Of a stretch of 64,000 nucleotides of DNA, positions 1-8,794 are shown piece by piece. How positions within the stretch are numbered: the stretch's first letter is position 1; every line of letters begins with the position of its first letter. Under the pieces are notes generated by a model, which saw only the letters and a list, made by a program, of their open reading frames with translations, had not been told where the DNA came from and searched no databases. A program made the position numbers and the translations under genes. This stretch comes from Psychrobacillus psychrodurans (GTDB taxonomy: Bacteria; Bacillota; Bacilli; Bacillales_A; Planococcaceae). The DNA lies in assembly GCA_900114885.1 (NCBI GenBank), contig FOUN01000002.1:310001-374000 (forward strand), given 5' to 3'.

Positions 1-540
1 TTAATTGAACGAAACTTAAGATTAGTTGTTTACATTGCGAGAAGATTTGATCAGACAAATACTAATATAGAAGACCTTATTAGTATAGGTTCAATCGGAC
101 TTATTAAGGCTGTAGAGACGTTTAATCTAGAAAAAGGTATTAAGCTCGCAACTTACGCATCAAGATGTATAGAGAACGAAATTTTAATGCATTTACGTAA
201 GACAAATCGTATGAAGTCAGAAGTCTCTTTTGATGAACCTTTAAATTCTGATTCTGACGGGAATGAACTATTACTATCAGATATTTTAGGTACTAGCGAG
301 GATTTAATCATTGAAGATGTGGAGAAAAAACTAGAGCGTCAACATGTATTTGAAGCAATAAATTTACTAGGGAATAGGGAAAAGTACATTATGCAATGTC
401 GGTTTGGTTTAAATGGTAAAGAAGAAATGACTCAAAAAGAAGTAGCTGATCATTTAGGTATTTCGCAATCATATATATCACGTTTAGAAAAAAAAATCAT
501 TTTAGATTTAAAGGAGCTGTTAAACGAACCAATTGCCTAA
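1..540 (+). CDS. sigE: RNA polymerase sporulation sigma factor SigE (5' end outside window)
   Basis: The frame is open from base 1, so about the first quarter of the gene lies upstream and 179 codons remain. The visible part holds sigma region 2 ([14 protein letters not shown], then [18 protein letters not shown]) and a C-terminal region 4 helix-turn-helix ([22 protein letters not shown]). SigE is the early mother-cell sigma factor of sporulation, made as a membrane-bound precursor and processed by SpoIIGA. sigG follows 89 bases downstream, the usual spoIIG-spoIIIG order, and this adjacency plus the region 4 sequence separates it from SigK. The N-terminal pro-sequence cannot be inspected. Confidence 0.93.
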   Translation, partial: LIERNLRLVVYIARRFDQTNTNIEDLISIGSIGLIKAVETFNLEKGIKLATYASRCIENEILMHLRKTNRMKSEVSFDEPLNSDSDGNELLLSDILGTSEDLIIEDVEKKLERQHVFEAINLLGNREKYIMQCRFGLNGKEEMTQKEVADHLGISQSYISRLEKKIILDLKELLNEPIA

Positions 541-566
541 TGGGTGAAATTGGATAGAAACGTATA

Positions 567-594
567 GAATAATCTTTTCTTTCCCGGACAAACT
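567..594 (+). promoter_or_regulatory. Candidate forespore (SigF/SigG-type) promoter of sigG
   Basis: A GGACAAACT element at 586-594 fits the SigF -10 pattern GGNNANANT. GAATA lies 14 bases upstream at 567-571 as a possible -35, one base short of the usual spacing. In B. subtilis sigG is transcribed by SigF and then by SigG itself, so a forespore promoter is expected here. The assignment rests on motif match and position only. Confidence 0.5.
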
Positions 595-622
595 GACTTA
601 GAACAATTAAAAAGTCCGGAGG
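583..622 (+). promoter_or_regulatory. Stem-loop that would mask the sigG ribosome-binding site
   Basis: CCGGAC at 584-589 is complementary to GTCCGG at 612-617, and the pairing extends through a bulge (CTTTCC with GGAAG) across the GGAGGA Shine-Dalgarno of sigG. A transcript starting at the forespore promoter would begin near base 600 and lack the left arm, leaving the site free. Read-through RNA from sigE would contain both arms. A comparable translational block of read-through sigG mRNA has been proposed in B. subtilis. Confidence 0.6.
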
Positions 623-629
623 AAGATCT

Positions 630-1409
630 ATGACGAGAACAAAAGTTGAATTATGCGGCATTGATACATCTAAGCTTCCTTTACTTAAGCATGAAGAAAT
701 GAAAGAATTGTTTATCCGTTTACAATCTGGTGAAGAATCTGTTAAAGATGAACTGGTAATGTGTAATTTAAGGCTAGTTTTAAGTCTAGTTCAAAGGTTT
801 GCTTACCGAGGAGAGCAAGCAGATGATTTGTTTCAAGTTGGTTGTATTGGGCTCATCAAATCAATTGAGAATTTCGATTTAAAGCATAACGTCCGTTTTT
901 CTACGTATGCAGTTCCTATGATTATTGGAGAAATAAAAAGACACTTACGTGATCATCATTCAGTACGAGTATCAAGATCGTTAAGAGATATTGCATATAA
1001 AGCTATGAAAGCAAAGGAACAGTTTATCAACGAACATTTACAAGAACCAACCTTGGATGACTTGTCAAAAGAGCTAGATATTTCAGTGGAGGATATATTA
1101 ATTGCTTTAGATGCTATTCAAGATCCTGTATCTTTACAAGAGCCAATATTCAGTGATGGTGGAGACGCTATTTATATGATGGACCAATTATGCGATAATG
1201 ATGTATCCGAAGATCAATGGGTAACTTATTTTACTGTGAAGGATAGTTTTCAGAAGCTAGATACAAGACAAAAGAAAATATTAACGAAGAGAATTTACTA
1301 TGGAGCTACACAAACAGAAATAGCAATGGACTTAGGTTTATCGCAGGCACAAATTTCAAGATTAGAGAAAAGTGCCTTATCAACTATTCAAAGCCAATTG
1401 AATCCATAA
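630..1409 (+). CDS. sigG: RNA polymerase sporulation sigma factor SigG
   Basis: SigG is the late forespore sigma factor, directing SASP, germination-receptor and other forespore genes after engulfment. The 259-residue product is full length for the family. It starts with the typical N-terminal part ending in VELCGIDTSKLP, then region 2 (DLFQVGCIGLIKSIENFDLK, RFSTYAVPMIIGEIKRHLRD), region 3 (LRDIAYKAMKA) and region 4 (GATQTEIAMDLGLSQAQISR). The start follows a strong GGAGGA site at about 616-621, which lies in a predicted stem-loop. A strong terminator follows directly, so the gene ends the sigE-sigG cluster. Confidence 0.96.
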   Translation: MTRTKVELCGIDTSKLPLLKHEEMKELFIRLQSGEESVKDELVMCNLRLVLSLVQRFAYRGEQADDLFQVGCIGLIKSIENFDLKHNVRFSTYAVPMIIGEIKRHLRDHHSVRVSRSLRDIAYKAMKAKEQFINEHLQEPTLDDLSKELDISVEDILIALDAIQDPVSLQEPIFSDGGDAIYMMDQLCDNDVSEDQWVTYFTVKDSFQKLDTRQKKILTKRIYYGATQTEIAMDLGLSQAQISRLEKSALSTIQSQLNP

Positions 1410-1419
1410 GTTATTTAGC

Positions 1420-1453
1420 AAAAACGCTTTTTCTTTTTAGAAGAAGCGTTTTT
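1420..1453 (+). terminator. Intrinsic terminator after sigG
   Basis: A near-perfect hairpin with arms AAAAACGCTTTTTCT and AGAAGAAGCGTTTTT around a TTTT loop, ending in a T-rich run. It starts 11 bases after the sigG stop codon. Confidence 0.85.
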
Positions 1454-1678
1454 CTGTTGTTATAAATTTCTTAAGAACAACGAGTTAGCTCCTATGGTGG
1501 AGCATAATCGTAGTTACTTTTGGTCCGGCAGAAAACACTTTCTAAAAATCATATAGGTAGTTACAAGTAGGATTCCGTATTTATGCATTAGAACGAAGCG
1601 TTTAAGATCTGGATTTTTTTCTTTTTAGAAAAAAAGCGTTTTTTTCATTTTCATTCATATAATGAATAAAGGGGGTTA
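1454..1678. other. sigG-ylmC gap with a second A/T hairpin
   Basis: No gene is visible. At 1614-1646 a perfect A/T stem (TTTTTTTCT, loop TTTT, AGAAAAAAA) is followed by GCGTTTTTTT. Its right half closely resembles the tail of the terminator at 1420-1453, so it may be a duplicated terminator end. ATTCAT-ATA-ATGAAT at about 1652-1666 is a short palindrome containing a CATATAAT box just before ylmC and may be part of its promoter. B. subtilis has ylmA between sigG and ylmC; it is not present here. Confidence 0.5.
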
Positions 1679-1681
1679 ATG

Positions 1682-1915
1682 ATGAAATTTTCAGATGCGC
1701 AGCAAAAAGAAGTAATAGAAGCAAAGAGTGGGCAATTACTCGGCTATATTGTAGACGCAGAAATTGATAAAGAAACTGGTTATATTATTTCATTTTTAGT
1801 AGAAGAAAATGGAGCGTATCCAACTTTTTTTAATAAAAAAAGAGACACAAAGAAAATAGCCGTACAAAATATAGCGATAATTGGAAAAGATGTTATAATT
1901 GTATCAAAAACATAG
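1682..1915 (+). CDS. ylmC: YlmC/YmxH-family PRC-barrel protein
   Basis: A 77-residue protein with the PRC-barrel fold pattern: an N-terminal strand with the ligand loop (SGQLLGYIVDAEID), a central strand (GYIISFLVEENG) and a closing strand around the conserved IAVQNIAIIGKDVIIV. The family is found in spore formers near sigG, and the biochemical role is unknown. Two adjacent ATG codons exist. The second (1682) lies six bases from the GGGGG ribosome-binding site and is preferred; the first (1679) lies three bases away. It heads the ylmC-ylmE-sepF-ylmG-ylmH cluster. The ylmD gene that follows ylmC in B. subtilis is missing. Confidence 0.85.
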   Translation: MKFSDAQQKEVIEAKSGQLLGYIVDAEIDKETGYIISFLVEENGAYPTFFNKKRDTKKIAVQNIAIIGKDVIIVSKT

Positions 1916-1995
1916 ACTTACAATGTTCATCATTGATAAAACGGCTTTTCATTGATACAATAAACAAAAACAATTGATGAAAAGTTGGGTTTCGA

Positions 1996-2688
1996 ATGAC
2001 AAACGTACAACAAAACTTAGAACAAATTCAACAGCGTATGCAAAATGCATGCGACCGAGGTAATAGAAAGTTAGAAGATATTACATTAATAGCAGTAACA
2101 AAAGAAGTTTCAGTTAGTCGAACAAACGAGGTAATAGAAAATGGTATTCGGCATTTGGGAGAAAATCGACCAGAGGGTTTACAGAAAAAGTTAGATGCCA
2201 TTTCTAATGATGTTGGGTGGCATTACATAGGTTCATTGCAAACAAGAAAAGTTAAATCAGTTATTAACCATATAAATTTCTTGCATTCATTAGACCGGAT
2301 GAGTTTAGCGGATGAAATTGAAAAAAGAGCTACCTCCACAAAGGATTGTTTTGTACAAGTAAACGTATCCCAAGAAGAGTCAAAACATGGGCTTGCTTTT
2401 GAAGAAGTAGAAGCATTTGTAGATCAGCTTAAAAACCATAAACGTATTCGCATTATTGGATTGATGACAATGGCACCTAATACGGAAGATGACACAATCA
2501 TTCGAAATGTTTTCCGCAGATTGAAACAACTCCAAAGTAAAATTGCAGCTAAACAAATAGCAGGCGCCCCTTGTACAGAACTTTCCATGGGAATGTCTGG
2601 GGATTATGAGATAGCAATAGAAGAAGGTGCAACATTTATTAGAGTCGGAACAGCATTGGTTGGAAAAGAGAGGGAGGGAATTGTATGA
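1996..2688 (+). CDS. ylmE: YggS/PROSC-family pyridoxal-phosphate homeostasis protein
   Basis: A 230-residue type III fold barrel protein that binds PLP and buffers cellular PLP and amino/keto-acid pools. The PLP lysine lies in LIAVTKEVS (about residue 36). The family motifs HYIGSLQTRKVK, GLMTMAP and SMGMSGDYEIAIEEGATFIRVGTALVG are all present. The phosphate-binding loop reads IGSLQT where IGHLQT or IGxLQ is common. The stop codon overlaps the sepF start (ATGA), indicating translational coupling. The ribosome-binding site before the ATG is weak. The link to division genes is conserved across Firmicutes but not mechanistically explained. Confidence 0.92.
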   Translation: MTNVQQNLEQIQQRMQNACDRGNRKLEDITLIAVTKEVSVSRTNEVIENGIRHLGENRPEGLQKKLDAISNDVGWHYIGSLQTRKVKSVINHINFLHSLDRMSLADEIEKRATSTKDCFVQVNVSQEESKHGLAFEEVEAFVDQLKNHKRIRIIGLMTMAPNTEDDTIIRNVFRRLKQLQSKIAAKQIAGAPCTELSMGMSGDYEIAIEEGATFIRVGTALVGKEREGIV

Positions 2689-3161
2689 GCATGAAAAACT
2701 GGATGAAAAACTTCTTCTACTTAGATGAAGATGAGGAAGCATCAGAAGCGCAGCAACCAAGACCTCAGCAGCAAAAAACAGTTGATAATAATATAAAGCA
2801 AACTGTAAAGTCTGCTCCTAAAGAACGTAAATTTAATACGATTCCAAAGGATATGAACACTCCTAATCTCGTTAGTATTCAAAATGTCCAAAAGTCCTCA
2901 AAAGTAATATTGATAGAGCCGAGAGTGTATGCAGAAGCACAAGATATATCTGAACACTTAAAAAGTAAAAAGGCTGTAATTGTAAATTTGCAACGTATTG
3001 ATAAGGAGCAGGGAATTCGAATAATCGACTTTTTAAGTGGGACAGTGTACGCTTTAGGTGGAGACATACAAAGAATAGGTACGGATATATTCCTTTGTGC
3101 ACCAGATTCTGTTGAAGTCGATGGTGCAATATCGGATTATTACTATAATGACTTAGATTAA
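2685..3161 (+). CDS. sepF: Cell division protein SepF
   Basis: SepF bundles FtsZ filaments and anchors the Z-ring to the membrane. The 158-residue protein has the expected plan: an N-terminal amphipathic helix (MSMKNWMKNFFYL), an acidic and Gln/Pro-rich linker to about residue 60, then the SepF core (KVILIEPRVYAEAQDISEHL, RIDKEQGIRIIDFLSGTVYA, GDIQRIGTDIFLCAP). It overlaps the end of ylmE by four bases and precedes ylmG, the normal division-cluster order. Confidence 0.95.
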   Translation: MSMKNWMKNFFYLDEDEEASEAQQPRPQQQKTVDNNIKQTVKSAPKERKFNTIPKDMNTPNLVSIQNVQKSSKVILIEPRVYAEAQDISEHLKSKKAVIVNLQRIDKEQGIRIIDFLSGTVYALGGDIQRIGTDIFLCAPDSVEVDGAISDYYYNDLD

Positions 3162-3179
3162 CAGAGGAGTATTTAAATT

Positions 3180-3443
3180 ATGGGATTAGTTTTATCTTTA
3201 ATAAGCTGGGGTGTTCAAATTTATACGTATGCATTAATAGCGTATATTTTAATGTCATGGGTTCCGAGCATTCAACAATCAGGTTTTGGAAAGTTTTTAG
3301 GGAAAATATGTGAGCCATACTTAGAACCATTTAGAAAAATTATTCCTCCATTAGGGATGATTGATATCTCACCAATCGTGGCAATTTTTGTATTAAACCT
3401 AGCAATGACAGGCATATATTATATAGCTAATATAGTTGTCTAA
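3180..3443 (+). CDS. ylmG: YggT-family membrane protein YlmG
   Basis: An 87-residue YggT protein with two hydrophobic segments. The first, around [18 protein letters not shown], is followed by the conserved loop [22 protein letters not shown], and the second is [17 protein letters not shown]. Family members sit next to sepF and are tied to membrane or division-site organisation; no enzymatic role is established. A GAGG ribosome-binding site precedes the ATG. A short terminator hairpin follows at the stop codon. Confidence 0.92.
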   Translation: MGLVLSLISWGVQIYTYALIAYILMSWVPSIQQSGFGKFLGKICEPYLEPFRKIIPPLGMIDISPIVAIFVLNLAMTGIYYIANIVV

Positions 3444-3467
3444 CCTCACTTTCGTGGGGTTTTTTAC
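3443..3467 (+). terminator. Short intrinsic terminator or attenuator after ylmG
   Basis: ACCTCAC-TTTC-GTGGGGT forms a 7-bp stem with one G-T wobble, followed by a run of T. It lies between ylmG and ylmH, so it may reduce rather than stop transcription into ylmH. Confidence 0.6.
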
Positions 3468-3491
3468 TATAGTCGAAAGGGAAATATTAAT

Positions 3492-4280
3492 ATGGAAAAT
3501 GTATTGCAACATTTTAGAAAAGAAGAACAGCCATTTATAGAACAGGTTGTGAGTATGATGCGGGAAGTTGAGGATCGATATGCTCCTAAGTTGACGGACT
3601 TTCTAGACCCAAGGCAGCAATTTATCGTAGACTCGATTCGTAGGCAATATGAAGAGATTGACTCTAGCGCTCAAGGTGCACTAGAGGATGCGGAGAGAAG
3701 AAGAGTCTTATTGTTTCCTTCTTATTTTACTCCATCTGATAACGATTTCTCTTCGAAAGTAGTGGAAGTTCATTATCCTACTAAATTTGTTACGCTAAAG
3801 CACAAGGATGTTCTTGGTTCAATGATGTCACTAGGAATTGATCGTAGTAAATTTGGTGATATACGCGTACAAGATGGAGCCATTCAGTTCGTCGTTGCCT
3901 TAGAGGTTTTAGATTACGTTCGAGCTAATTTCACATCCATTGGGAAAGTGAAAGTTCATATAAATGTGATAGAAGATCCAATTGATTATTTTGTTCAACA
4001 GGAGGAATGGATAACTGATACTTTAACGGTTAGTTCCCTTAGGTTAGACACAGTGATTGCGGCAGTTTTTAATATTTCTCGTCAAAAATCAGCATCCCTT
4101 ATTCAAGCTGGTAAGGTCAAAGTGAACTGGTCAGAAAAGGATCAGGTATCTCTTGAGTTACAAGAACTTGATTTACTTTCTATTAGAGGGCATGGAAGAG
4201 TAAAATTAATAATGATCGAAGGAAGAACAAAAAAAGATAAATTACGACTACAAATAGGCAGGTTAGAACTTAAAAGTTAA
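3492..4280 (+). CDS. ylmH: S4-domain RNA-binding protein YlmH
   Basis: A 262-residue protein with an N-terminal alpha/beta region and a C-terminal S4 RNA-binding domain from about residue 182 (LRLDTVIAAVFNISRQKSASLIQAGKVKVNW, here given by its span). YlmH homologues bind stalled 50S-peptidyl-tRNA and can work in ribosome rescue alongside RqcH, whose gene lies about 24 kb downstream in this window. It has a weak GGGAAA ribosome-binding site and sits in the conserved place before divIVA. Confidence 0.92.
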   Translation: MENVLQHFRKEEQPFIEQVVSMMREVEDRYAPKLTDFLDPRQQFIVDSIRRQYEEIDSSAQGALEDAERRRVLLFPSYFTPSDNDFSSKVVEVHYPTKFVTLKHKDVLGSMMSLGIDRSKFGDIRVQDGAIQFVVALEVLDYVRANFTSIGKVKVHINVIEDPIDYFVQQEEWITDTLTVSSLRLDTVIAAVFNISRQKSASLIQAGKVKVNWSEKDQVSLELQELDLLSIRGHGRVKLIMIEGRTKKDKLRLQIGRLELKS

Positions 4281-4377
4281 TTTTTATAAGAATATTTCAA
4301 ATTTAGATGTATTCACCTTCTTGGAAATGTATAATGTAAGAAAGAATACAAGAATAGTAAGTAAAGGAGATGTTAAA

Positions 4378-4887
4378 ATGCCACTAACACCACTTGATAT
4401 ACATAACAAGGAATTTGGTAAAGGATTTAGAGGATATAATGAAGATGAAGTAAACGAATTCCTTGATCAAATTATGAAAGATCTTGAAATATTGATGAAA
4501 GAAAAAAAGGAATTAGAAACAAAGCTTAAAACTTCAAGCGAAAAGGTTGGTCATTTTACTTCAATTGAAGAGACATTACATAAGTCAATTGTCGTTGCAC
4601 AAGAGGCAGCAGAAGAGGTTCGTCGCAATTCACAAAAAGAAGCGAAGTTAATTGTGAAAGAGGCAGAAAAAAATGCTGATCGAATTGTTAACGAAGCTTT
4701 AACTAAGGCTAGAAGGATTGCATTGGAAATCGAGGACTTGAAAAAGCAGTCAAAAGTGTTCCGAAATCGTTTTAAAATGTTAGTCGAAGCCCAGCTAGAT
4801 TTGATCAACACAGATGACTGGAATCATTTAATGGAATATGATGTGGATACAGAAGCAATTGATCGTATATCTGTTACGGAAGATTAA
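4378..4887 (+). CDS. divIVA: Septum-site and polar scaffold protein DivIVA
   Basis: DivIVA binds curved membrane at poles and septa and positions Min and chromosome-anchoring proteins. The N-terminal membrane-binding motif is intact (MPLTPLDIHNKEF, FRGYNEDEVNEFLDQIMKD), followed by coiled coil through about residue 145 and an acidic tail. The start at 4378 is chosen because AAAGGAGA lies just before it and family proteins begin MPLTP. An upstream in-frame ATG would add 19 residues unlike the family. The 169-residue length is normal. Confidence 0.95.
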   Translation: MPLTPLDIHNKEFGKGFRGYNEDEVNEFLDQIMKDLEILMKEKKELETKLKTSSEKVGHFTSIEETLHKSIVVAQEAAEEVRRNSQKEAKLIVKEAEKNADRIVNEALTKARRIALEIEDLKKQSKVFRNRFKMLVEAQLDLINTDDWNHLMEYDVDTEAIDRISVTED

Positions 4888-4893
4888 CATTTC

Positions 4894-4922
4894 TTGACTC
4901 ATAGCCATACTTTACCTATAAT
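4894..4922 (+). promoter_or_regulatory. SigA promoter of the ileS T-box transcript
   Basis: TTGACT (4894-4899), a 17-base spacer, and a perfect TATAAT (4917-4922). It lies directly after divIVA and upstream of the T-box leader. Confidence 0.85.
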
Positions 4923-4939
4923 AATTTCATATCATATAA

Positions 4940-5180
4940 TATGCGTTGAAAAAGACGTCTAAAATAGATTTCGACAAAGCGACTTGAGGGTGGTGAGAGC
5001 TCAGGGTAGAATCTTATTTAGAATATCACTTTGGAGCAAGGGCACTGAACAAATAGTAAGTGTCTTCGGTTAATGCCCCGTTATGGCATTCTAAGCGGCG
5101 ATTTTATACAAATCGCAAGTAGGGTGGTACCGCGAGCATAACTCCTCGTCCCTTTTAGGGATGTGGAGTTTTTTTGTTTT
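4940..5180 (+). ncRNA. T-box leader riboswitch of ileS (tRNA-Ile sensor)
   Basis: The leader senses uncharged tRNA by codon-anticodon pairing and by contact of the acceptor end with the T-box bulge. Stem I carries an AGGGTGGTGAGAG-like segment at about 4986-4999 and a specifier loop GAATATCACT with the isoleucine codon ATC at 5025-5027. The conserved T-box AGGGTGGTACCGCG is at 5121-5134. The competing terminator (AACTCC...GGAGTT, then a T-run) spans about 5140-5178. The specifier matches the downstream isoleucyl-tRNA synthetase. Confidence 0.95.
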
Positions 5181-5229
5181 CGCCACTCCTTTACAGTACT
5201 CATGCTTTTAATAATTAGGAGGTTATAAG

Positions 5230-7980
5230 ATGGAATACAAAGATACGTTATTAATGCCAAAAACTGATTTCCCTATGCGTGGAAATTTACCAGTGAAAGA
5301 AGTAGAAATTCAAACTAAATGGGCAGATCAGGATATTTATAAAAAAGTACAGGACCATACAAAAGATCGTCCGTTTTTTGTACTACATGATGGACCACCT
5401 TATGCCAATGGTGATCTTCATATGGGTCATGCATTAAATAAAGTATTAAAAGATATGATTGTCCGTCACAAGTCTATGTCAGGCTTCCATACACCTTATG
5501 TTCCAGGCTGGGATACACATGGTCTGCCAATCGAGCAAGCACTAACCAATAAAGGTGTAAAACGTAAAGAGATGTCTTTAGCAGAGTTTAGGAAGCTTTG
5601 TGAGGAGTATGCATATCAACAAATTGACAATCAACGCTCACAATTCAAACGTTTGGGTGTTCGTGGGGACTGGGATAATCCATATGTTACATTAACTCCT
5701 GCATTTGAATCACGTCAAATTGAAGTATTCGGTGCAATGGCTAAAAAAGGATATATTTATAAAGGGTTAAAGCCTGTTTACTGGTCACCATCAAGTGAAT
5801 CAGCATTGGCTGAAGCAGAAATTGAATACCAAGATAAAAAATCACCATCTATTTATGTAAGCTTTGAGGTGACTGAAGGAAAAGGAGTTCTGGAAGAAGG
5901 AACAAAATTTATCATTTGGACTACAACACCTTGGACAATTCCTGCAAACCTAGCTATTTCCTTGCATCCTAAAGTTGAGTATGCAGTTGTTAATACGAAA
6001 GGTTCTAAATTTGTCGTTGCATTAGATTTAGTAAAATCTGTTGCGGAAGAATTAGGCTGGGAAGAATATACAGTAGAACGTACACTGGAAGGTAAGGAAA
6101 TGGATCGTCTCGTAGCGAAACATCCATTATACGATCGTGATTCTCTTATCATTTTAGGAGAGCATGTAACAACTGAATCTGGGACTGGATGTGTTCATAC
6201 AGCTCCTGGACACGGGGAAGATGACTTTTACGTTGGAAAAGCTTACGGCTTAGATGTTCTTTGTCCAGTTGATGACCGCGGTGTAATGACTGCTGAAGCA
6301 CCTGGTTTTGAAGGATTATTTTATGACACAGCTAACAAAGCGATTACAGAAGCTTTAGAGGCTGCAGGTGCGCTTGAGAAACTTACATTTATTACACATT
6401 CATATCCGCATGACTGGCGTACAAAAAAACCAGTTATTTATCGTGCTACAGCACAATGGTTTGCTTCTATTGAGGCATTTAGAGATGAATTGCTACAAGC
6501 TATTCGGGATACCAAGTTTACTCCTGCATGGGGGGAGACTCGTCTATTTAACATGATTCGCGATCGTGGAGACTGGTGTATTTCTCGTCAGCGTGTATGG
6601 GGAGTTCCAATTCCAGTATTTTATGGGGAAGATGGAGAACCGATTCTGACAGAAGAGACTATTTCACATGTTTCTAAACTATTCCGTGAGCACGGTTCAA
6701 ATATTTGGTTTGAAAAAGAAGCGAAGGAATTACTACCAGAAGGATTTACACATGCTGGAAGTCCGAATGGTATCTTTACGAAAGAAACAGATATTATGGA
6801 TGTATGGTTCGATTCCGGTTCATCTCATCAAGGTGTCCTAGAAGAACGCGACGATTTAGTATTCCCAGCTGACTTATATCTAGAGGGATCGGATCAATAT
6901 CGTGGTTGGTTTAACTCTTCGTTAATAACAAGTACGGCTATGTTTGGTCACGCTCCTTACAAAGGTTTGTTAAGCCATGGTTTCACATTGGATGGAAATG
7001 GACGTAAAATGAGTAAATCATTAGGGAACGTAATCGTTCCTTCTAAAGTGATAAATCAGTTAGGTGCAGACATTGTACGTTTGTGGGTAGCTTCTGTAGA
7101 TTATACAGCAGATGTACGTGTATCAGATGCGATCTTCAAACAGGTATCAGAAGTATATCGTAAAATCCGTAATACATTCAGATTCTTACATGGTAATATT
7201 AGTGATTTCCATCCTGTTAATAATCGTGTGGAATTCAAGGATCTTCGTGAAGTGGATCAGTATATGTACATGAAACTTCAAGAAGTAATTACAACAGTAA
7301 GAGCTGCATATGATCGCTACGATTTTGCAAGTGTATATCATACGGTGAATAACTTTGTATCAAGTGAGTTAAGTTCATTCTACTTAGATATTGCAAAAGA
7401 TGTTGTGTATATCTATGGCGAGGACCACTCGGATCGTCGTGCTATGCAAACAGTTATGTATGATACATTATTAGCTCTACTAAAATTAGTAACACCTATC
7501 TTGCCTCATACGACAGATGAGCTTTGGGCTTATTTAGAGCATGAAACTGCGGAAAGTGTTCAATTAACGGATATGCCAGAAGCTGTTGATTATCCTGAAT
7601 TCAAGAATTTAGCAGCTAAGTGGGATAAAATTATGGAATTACGTGATGATGTATTAAAAGCACTAGAAGAAGCGCGTAATGCAAAAACGATCGGTAAATC
7701 ATTAGAAGCTAAAGTAGCTTTATATGTAAATGATGACTATAAAGCACTGTTTGAAACAGATGCCATTGACTTTGCACAATTGTTCATTGTTTCTAAATTT
7801 GAATTAGGCGGTGCACCGTCTGAAGCACCAGCAAACAGCTTAGTATTAGAGCATGCTTCTGTTGTAGTAGAAAAAGCAGATGGTGAAAAATGTGAGCGTT
7901 GTTGGACAATTTCCGAAACAGTTGGTACAAGTGAAGCCCACCCAACTTTATGTGCACGTTGCGCAGAGGTTGTTAAGTAA
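5230..7980 (+). CDS. ileS: Isoleucyl-tRNA synthetase
   Basis: A class I synthetase that charges tRNA-Ile and edits misactivated valine. The 916 residues match the bacterial type. The catalytic HIGH-equivalent is HMGH (residues 64-67), and KMSKS is near residue 592. The CP1 editing domain contains the [11 protein letters not shown] motif and the [15 protein letters not shown] loop. A C-terminal zinc-binding region has CERC...CARC at about 885-914. An AGGAGG site lies nine bases before the ATG. It is controlled by the T-box leader and terminated by a hairpin just after the stop. Confidence 0.98.
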   Translation: MEYKDTLLMPKTDFPMRGNLPVKEVEIQTKWADQDIYKKVQDHTKDRPFFVLHDGPPYANGDLHMGHALNKVLKDMIVRHKSMSGFHTPYVPGWDTHGLPIEQALTNKGVKRKEMSLAEFRKLCEEYAYQQIDNQRSQFKRLGVRGDWDNPYVTLTPAFESRQIEVFGAMAKKGYIYKGLKPVYWSPSSESALAEAEIEYQDKKSPSIYVSFEVTEGKGVLEEGTKFIIWTTTPWTIPANLAISLHPKVEYAVVNTKGSKFVVALDLVKSVAEELGWEEYTVERTLEGKEMDRLVAKHPLYDRDSLIILGEHVTTESGTGCVHTAPGHGEDDFYVGKAYGLDVLCPVDDRGVMTAEAPGFEGLFYDTANKAITEALEAAGALEKLTFITHSYPHDWRTKKPVIYRATAQWFASIEAFRDELLQAIRDTKFTPAWGETRLFNMIRDRGDWCISRQRVWGVPIPVFYGEDGEPILTEETISHVSKLFREHGSNIWFEKEAKELLPEGFTHAGSPNGIFTKETDIMDVWFDSGSSHQGVLEERDDLVFPADLYLEGSDQYRGWFNSSLITSTAMFGHAPYKGLLSHGFTLDGNGRKMSKSLGNVIVPSKVINQLGADIVRLWVASVDYTADVRVSDAIFKQVSEVYRKIRNTFRFLHGNISDFHPVNNRVEFKDLREVDQYMYMKLQEVITTVRAAYDRYDFASVYHTVNNFVSSELSSFYLDIAKDVVYIYGEDHSDRRAMQTVMYDTLLALLKLVTPILPHTTDELWAYLEHETAESVQLTDMPEAVDYPEFKNLAAKWDKIMELRDDVLKALEEARNAKTIGKSLEAKVALYVNDDYKALFETDAIDFAQLFIVSKFELGGAPSEAPANSLVLEHASVVVEKADGEKCERCWTISETVGTSEAHPTLCARCAEVVK

Positions 7981-7992
7981 ATAAAACAAAGA

Positions 7993-8026
7993 AATGTGGT
8001 CCAATTATTTGGATCACATTTTTTAT
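7993..8026 (+). terminator. Intrinsic terminator after ileS
   Basis: AATGTGGTCC and GGATCACATT form a stem around an A/T loop, followed by a T-run. Confidence 0.88.
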
Positions 8027-8041
8027 AGGATAATGGCTAGA

Positions 8042-8186
8042 TAGCTCTTAATTTTAAAGGTAAAGACCTTAAGTGTTTTCGGATAGCCCATAAATCACTT
8101 TTAATAATCCATAGATTTCAATATAGCCCTTAAATTCTCTACTTTAGTCCTTAACATCGAGCAAATAGCCCATAAAGCCGCCACCC
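8042..8186. repeat. Array of seven degenerate 21-bp repeats, core TAGCCCATAAAT
   Basis: Seven consecutive units begin at 8042, 8063, 8084, 8105, 8124, 8145 and 8166. Six are exactly 21 bases and the fourth is 19. The first 9-12 bases are conserved (TAGCCCATAAAT; variants TAGCTCTTAATT, AAGACCTTAAGT, TAATCCATAGAT, TAGCCCTTAAAT, TAGTCCTTAACA, TAGCCCATAAAG), while the other nine differ in every unit. The array fills most of the 337-base gap between the ileS terminator and lspA. No protein or RNA gene is visible in it. Confidence 0.8.
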
Positions 8187-8317
8187 TTTCAACTCTTATG
8201 GTACATAATCGATGTTGAAATTGTGTCTGCTCTTTTACGTATTGCATGGTTCTGTGTTAAACTAGATGGAGAGTGTTCAATTTTGCTGAAAAGAATTTGT
8301 TATGTGGGGGAAATAAT

Positions 8318-8794
8318 GTGTGGAAATTTTATGGACTGGCGGCCTTTGTCATTGCATTAGATCAATGGACAAAATGGCTAGTCGTTAAAAATATGATACT
8401 TGGTGAACGAATTATTATGTGGGACCCTTACCTAGCGCTACTTTCTCATAGAAATAGAGGAGCAGCCTGGGGCATTCTAGAAGGAAAAATAGGATTCTTT
8501 ACCATTGTCACTATCATCGTCATCATTGGAATTATCTATTATTTTCATAAAGAAGCAAAAGGAAAGCCAGTATTTCAAGCTGGCTTGATGATGCTACTTG
8601 GAGGAGCAATAGGGAACTTTATTGACCGACTTTGGAGAGGCGAAGTAGTAGACTTCGTCGATGTTTTAATACCTATTATTAATTATGATTTTCCAATCTT
8701 TAACGTGGCAGATGCTGCACTAACTATTGGTGTTGTAATTATAATATTATTCGTATTTCAAGAAGAACGAGCTGAAAAGAAAAAGGTGAAGTAA
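8318..8794 (+). CDS. lspA: Lipoprotein signal peptidase (signal peptidase II)
   Basis: A membrane aspartyl protease that removes signal peptides from diacylglyceryl-modified prolipoproteins. Four hydrophobic segments are visible. The catalytic aspartates lie in GNFIDR and FNVADA, and LDQWTKWLVVK and SHRNRGAAWGIL are conserved. The GTG at 8318 is preferred because GGGGG lies seven bases upstream and the protein then begins WKFYGLAAFVIALDQ, as in homologues. An upstream GTG at 8273 would add an unconserved 15-residue leader. The last base of the stop codon is the first base of the next ATG. Confidence 0.94.
   Translation: MWKFYGLAAFVIALDQWTKWLVVKNMILGERIIMWDPYLALLSHRNRGAAWGILEGKIGFFTIVTIIVIIGIIYYFHKEAKGKPVFQAGLMMLLGGAIGNFIDRLWRGEVVDFVDVLIPIINYDFPIFNVADAALTIGVVIIILFVFQEERAEKKKVK

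Noticed and set aside
2380-2760. 126-residue minus-strand frame over ylmE-sepF
   Set aside because: Shadow of two well-supported genes; Cys/Phe/Ser-rich translation typical of an antisense frame.
8042-8186. The 21-bp array as a CRISPR
   Set aside because: Units are only 21 bases with a 9-12-base degenerate head, there are no identical repeats of 23 bases or more, no spacers of normal length and no cas genes. The same applies to 43674-43799.
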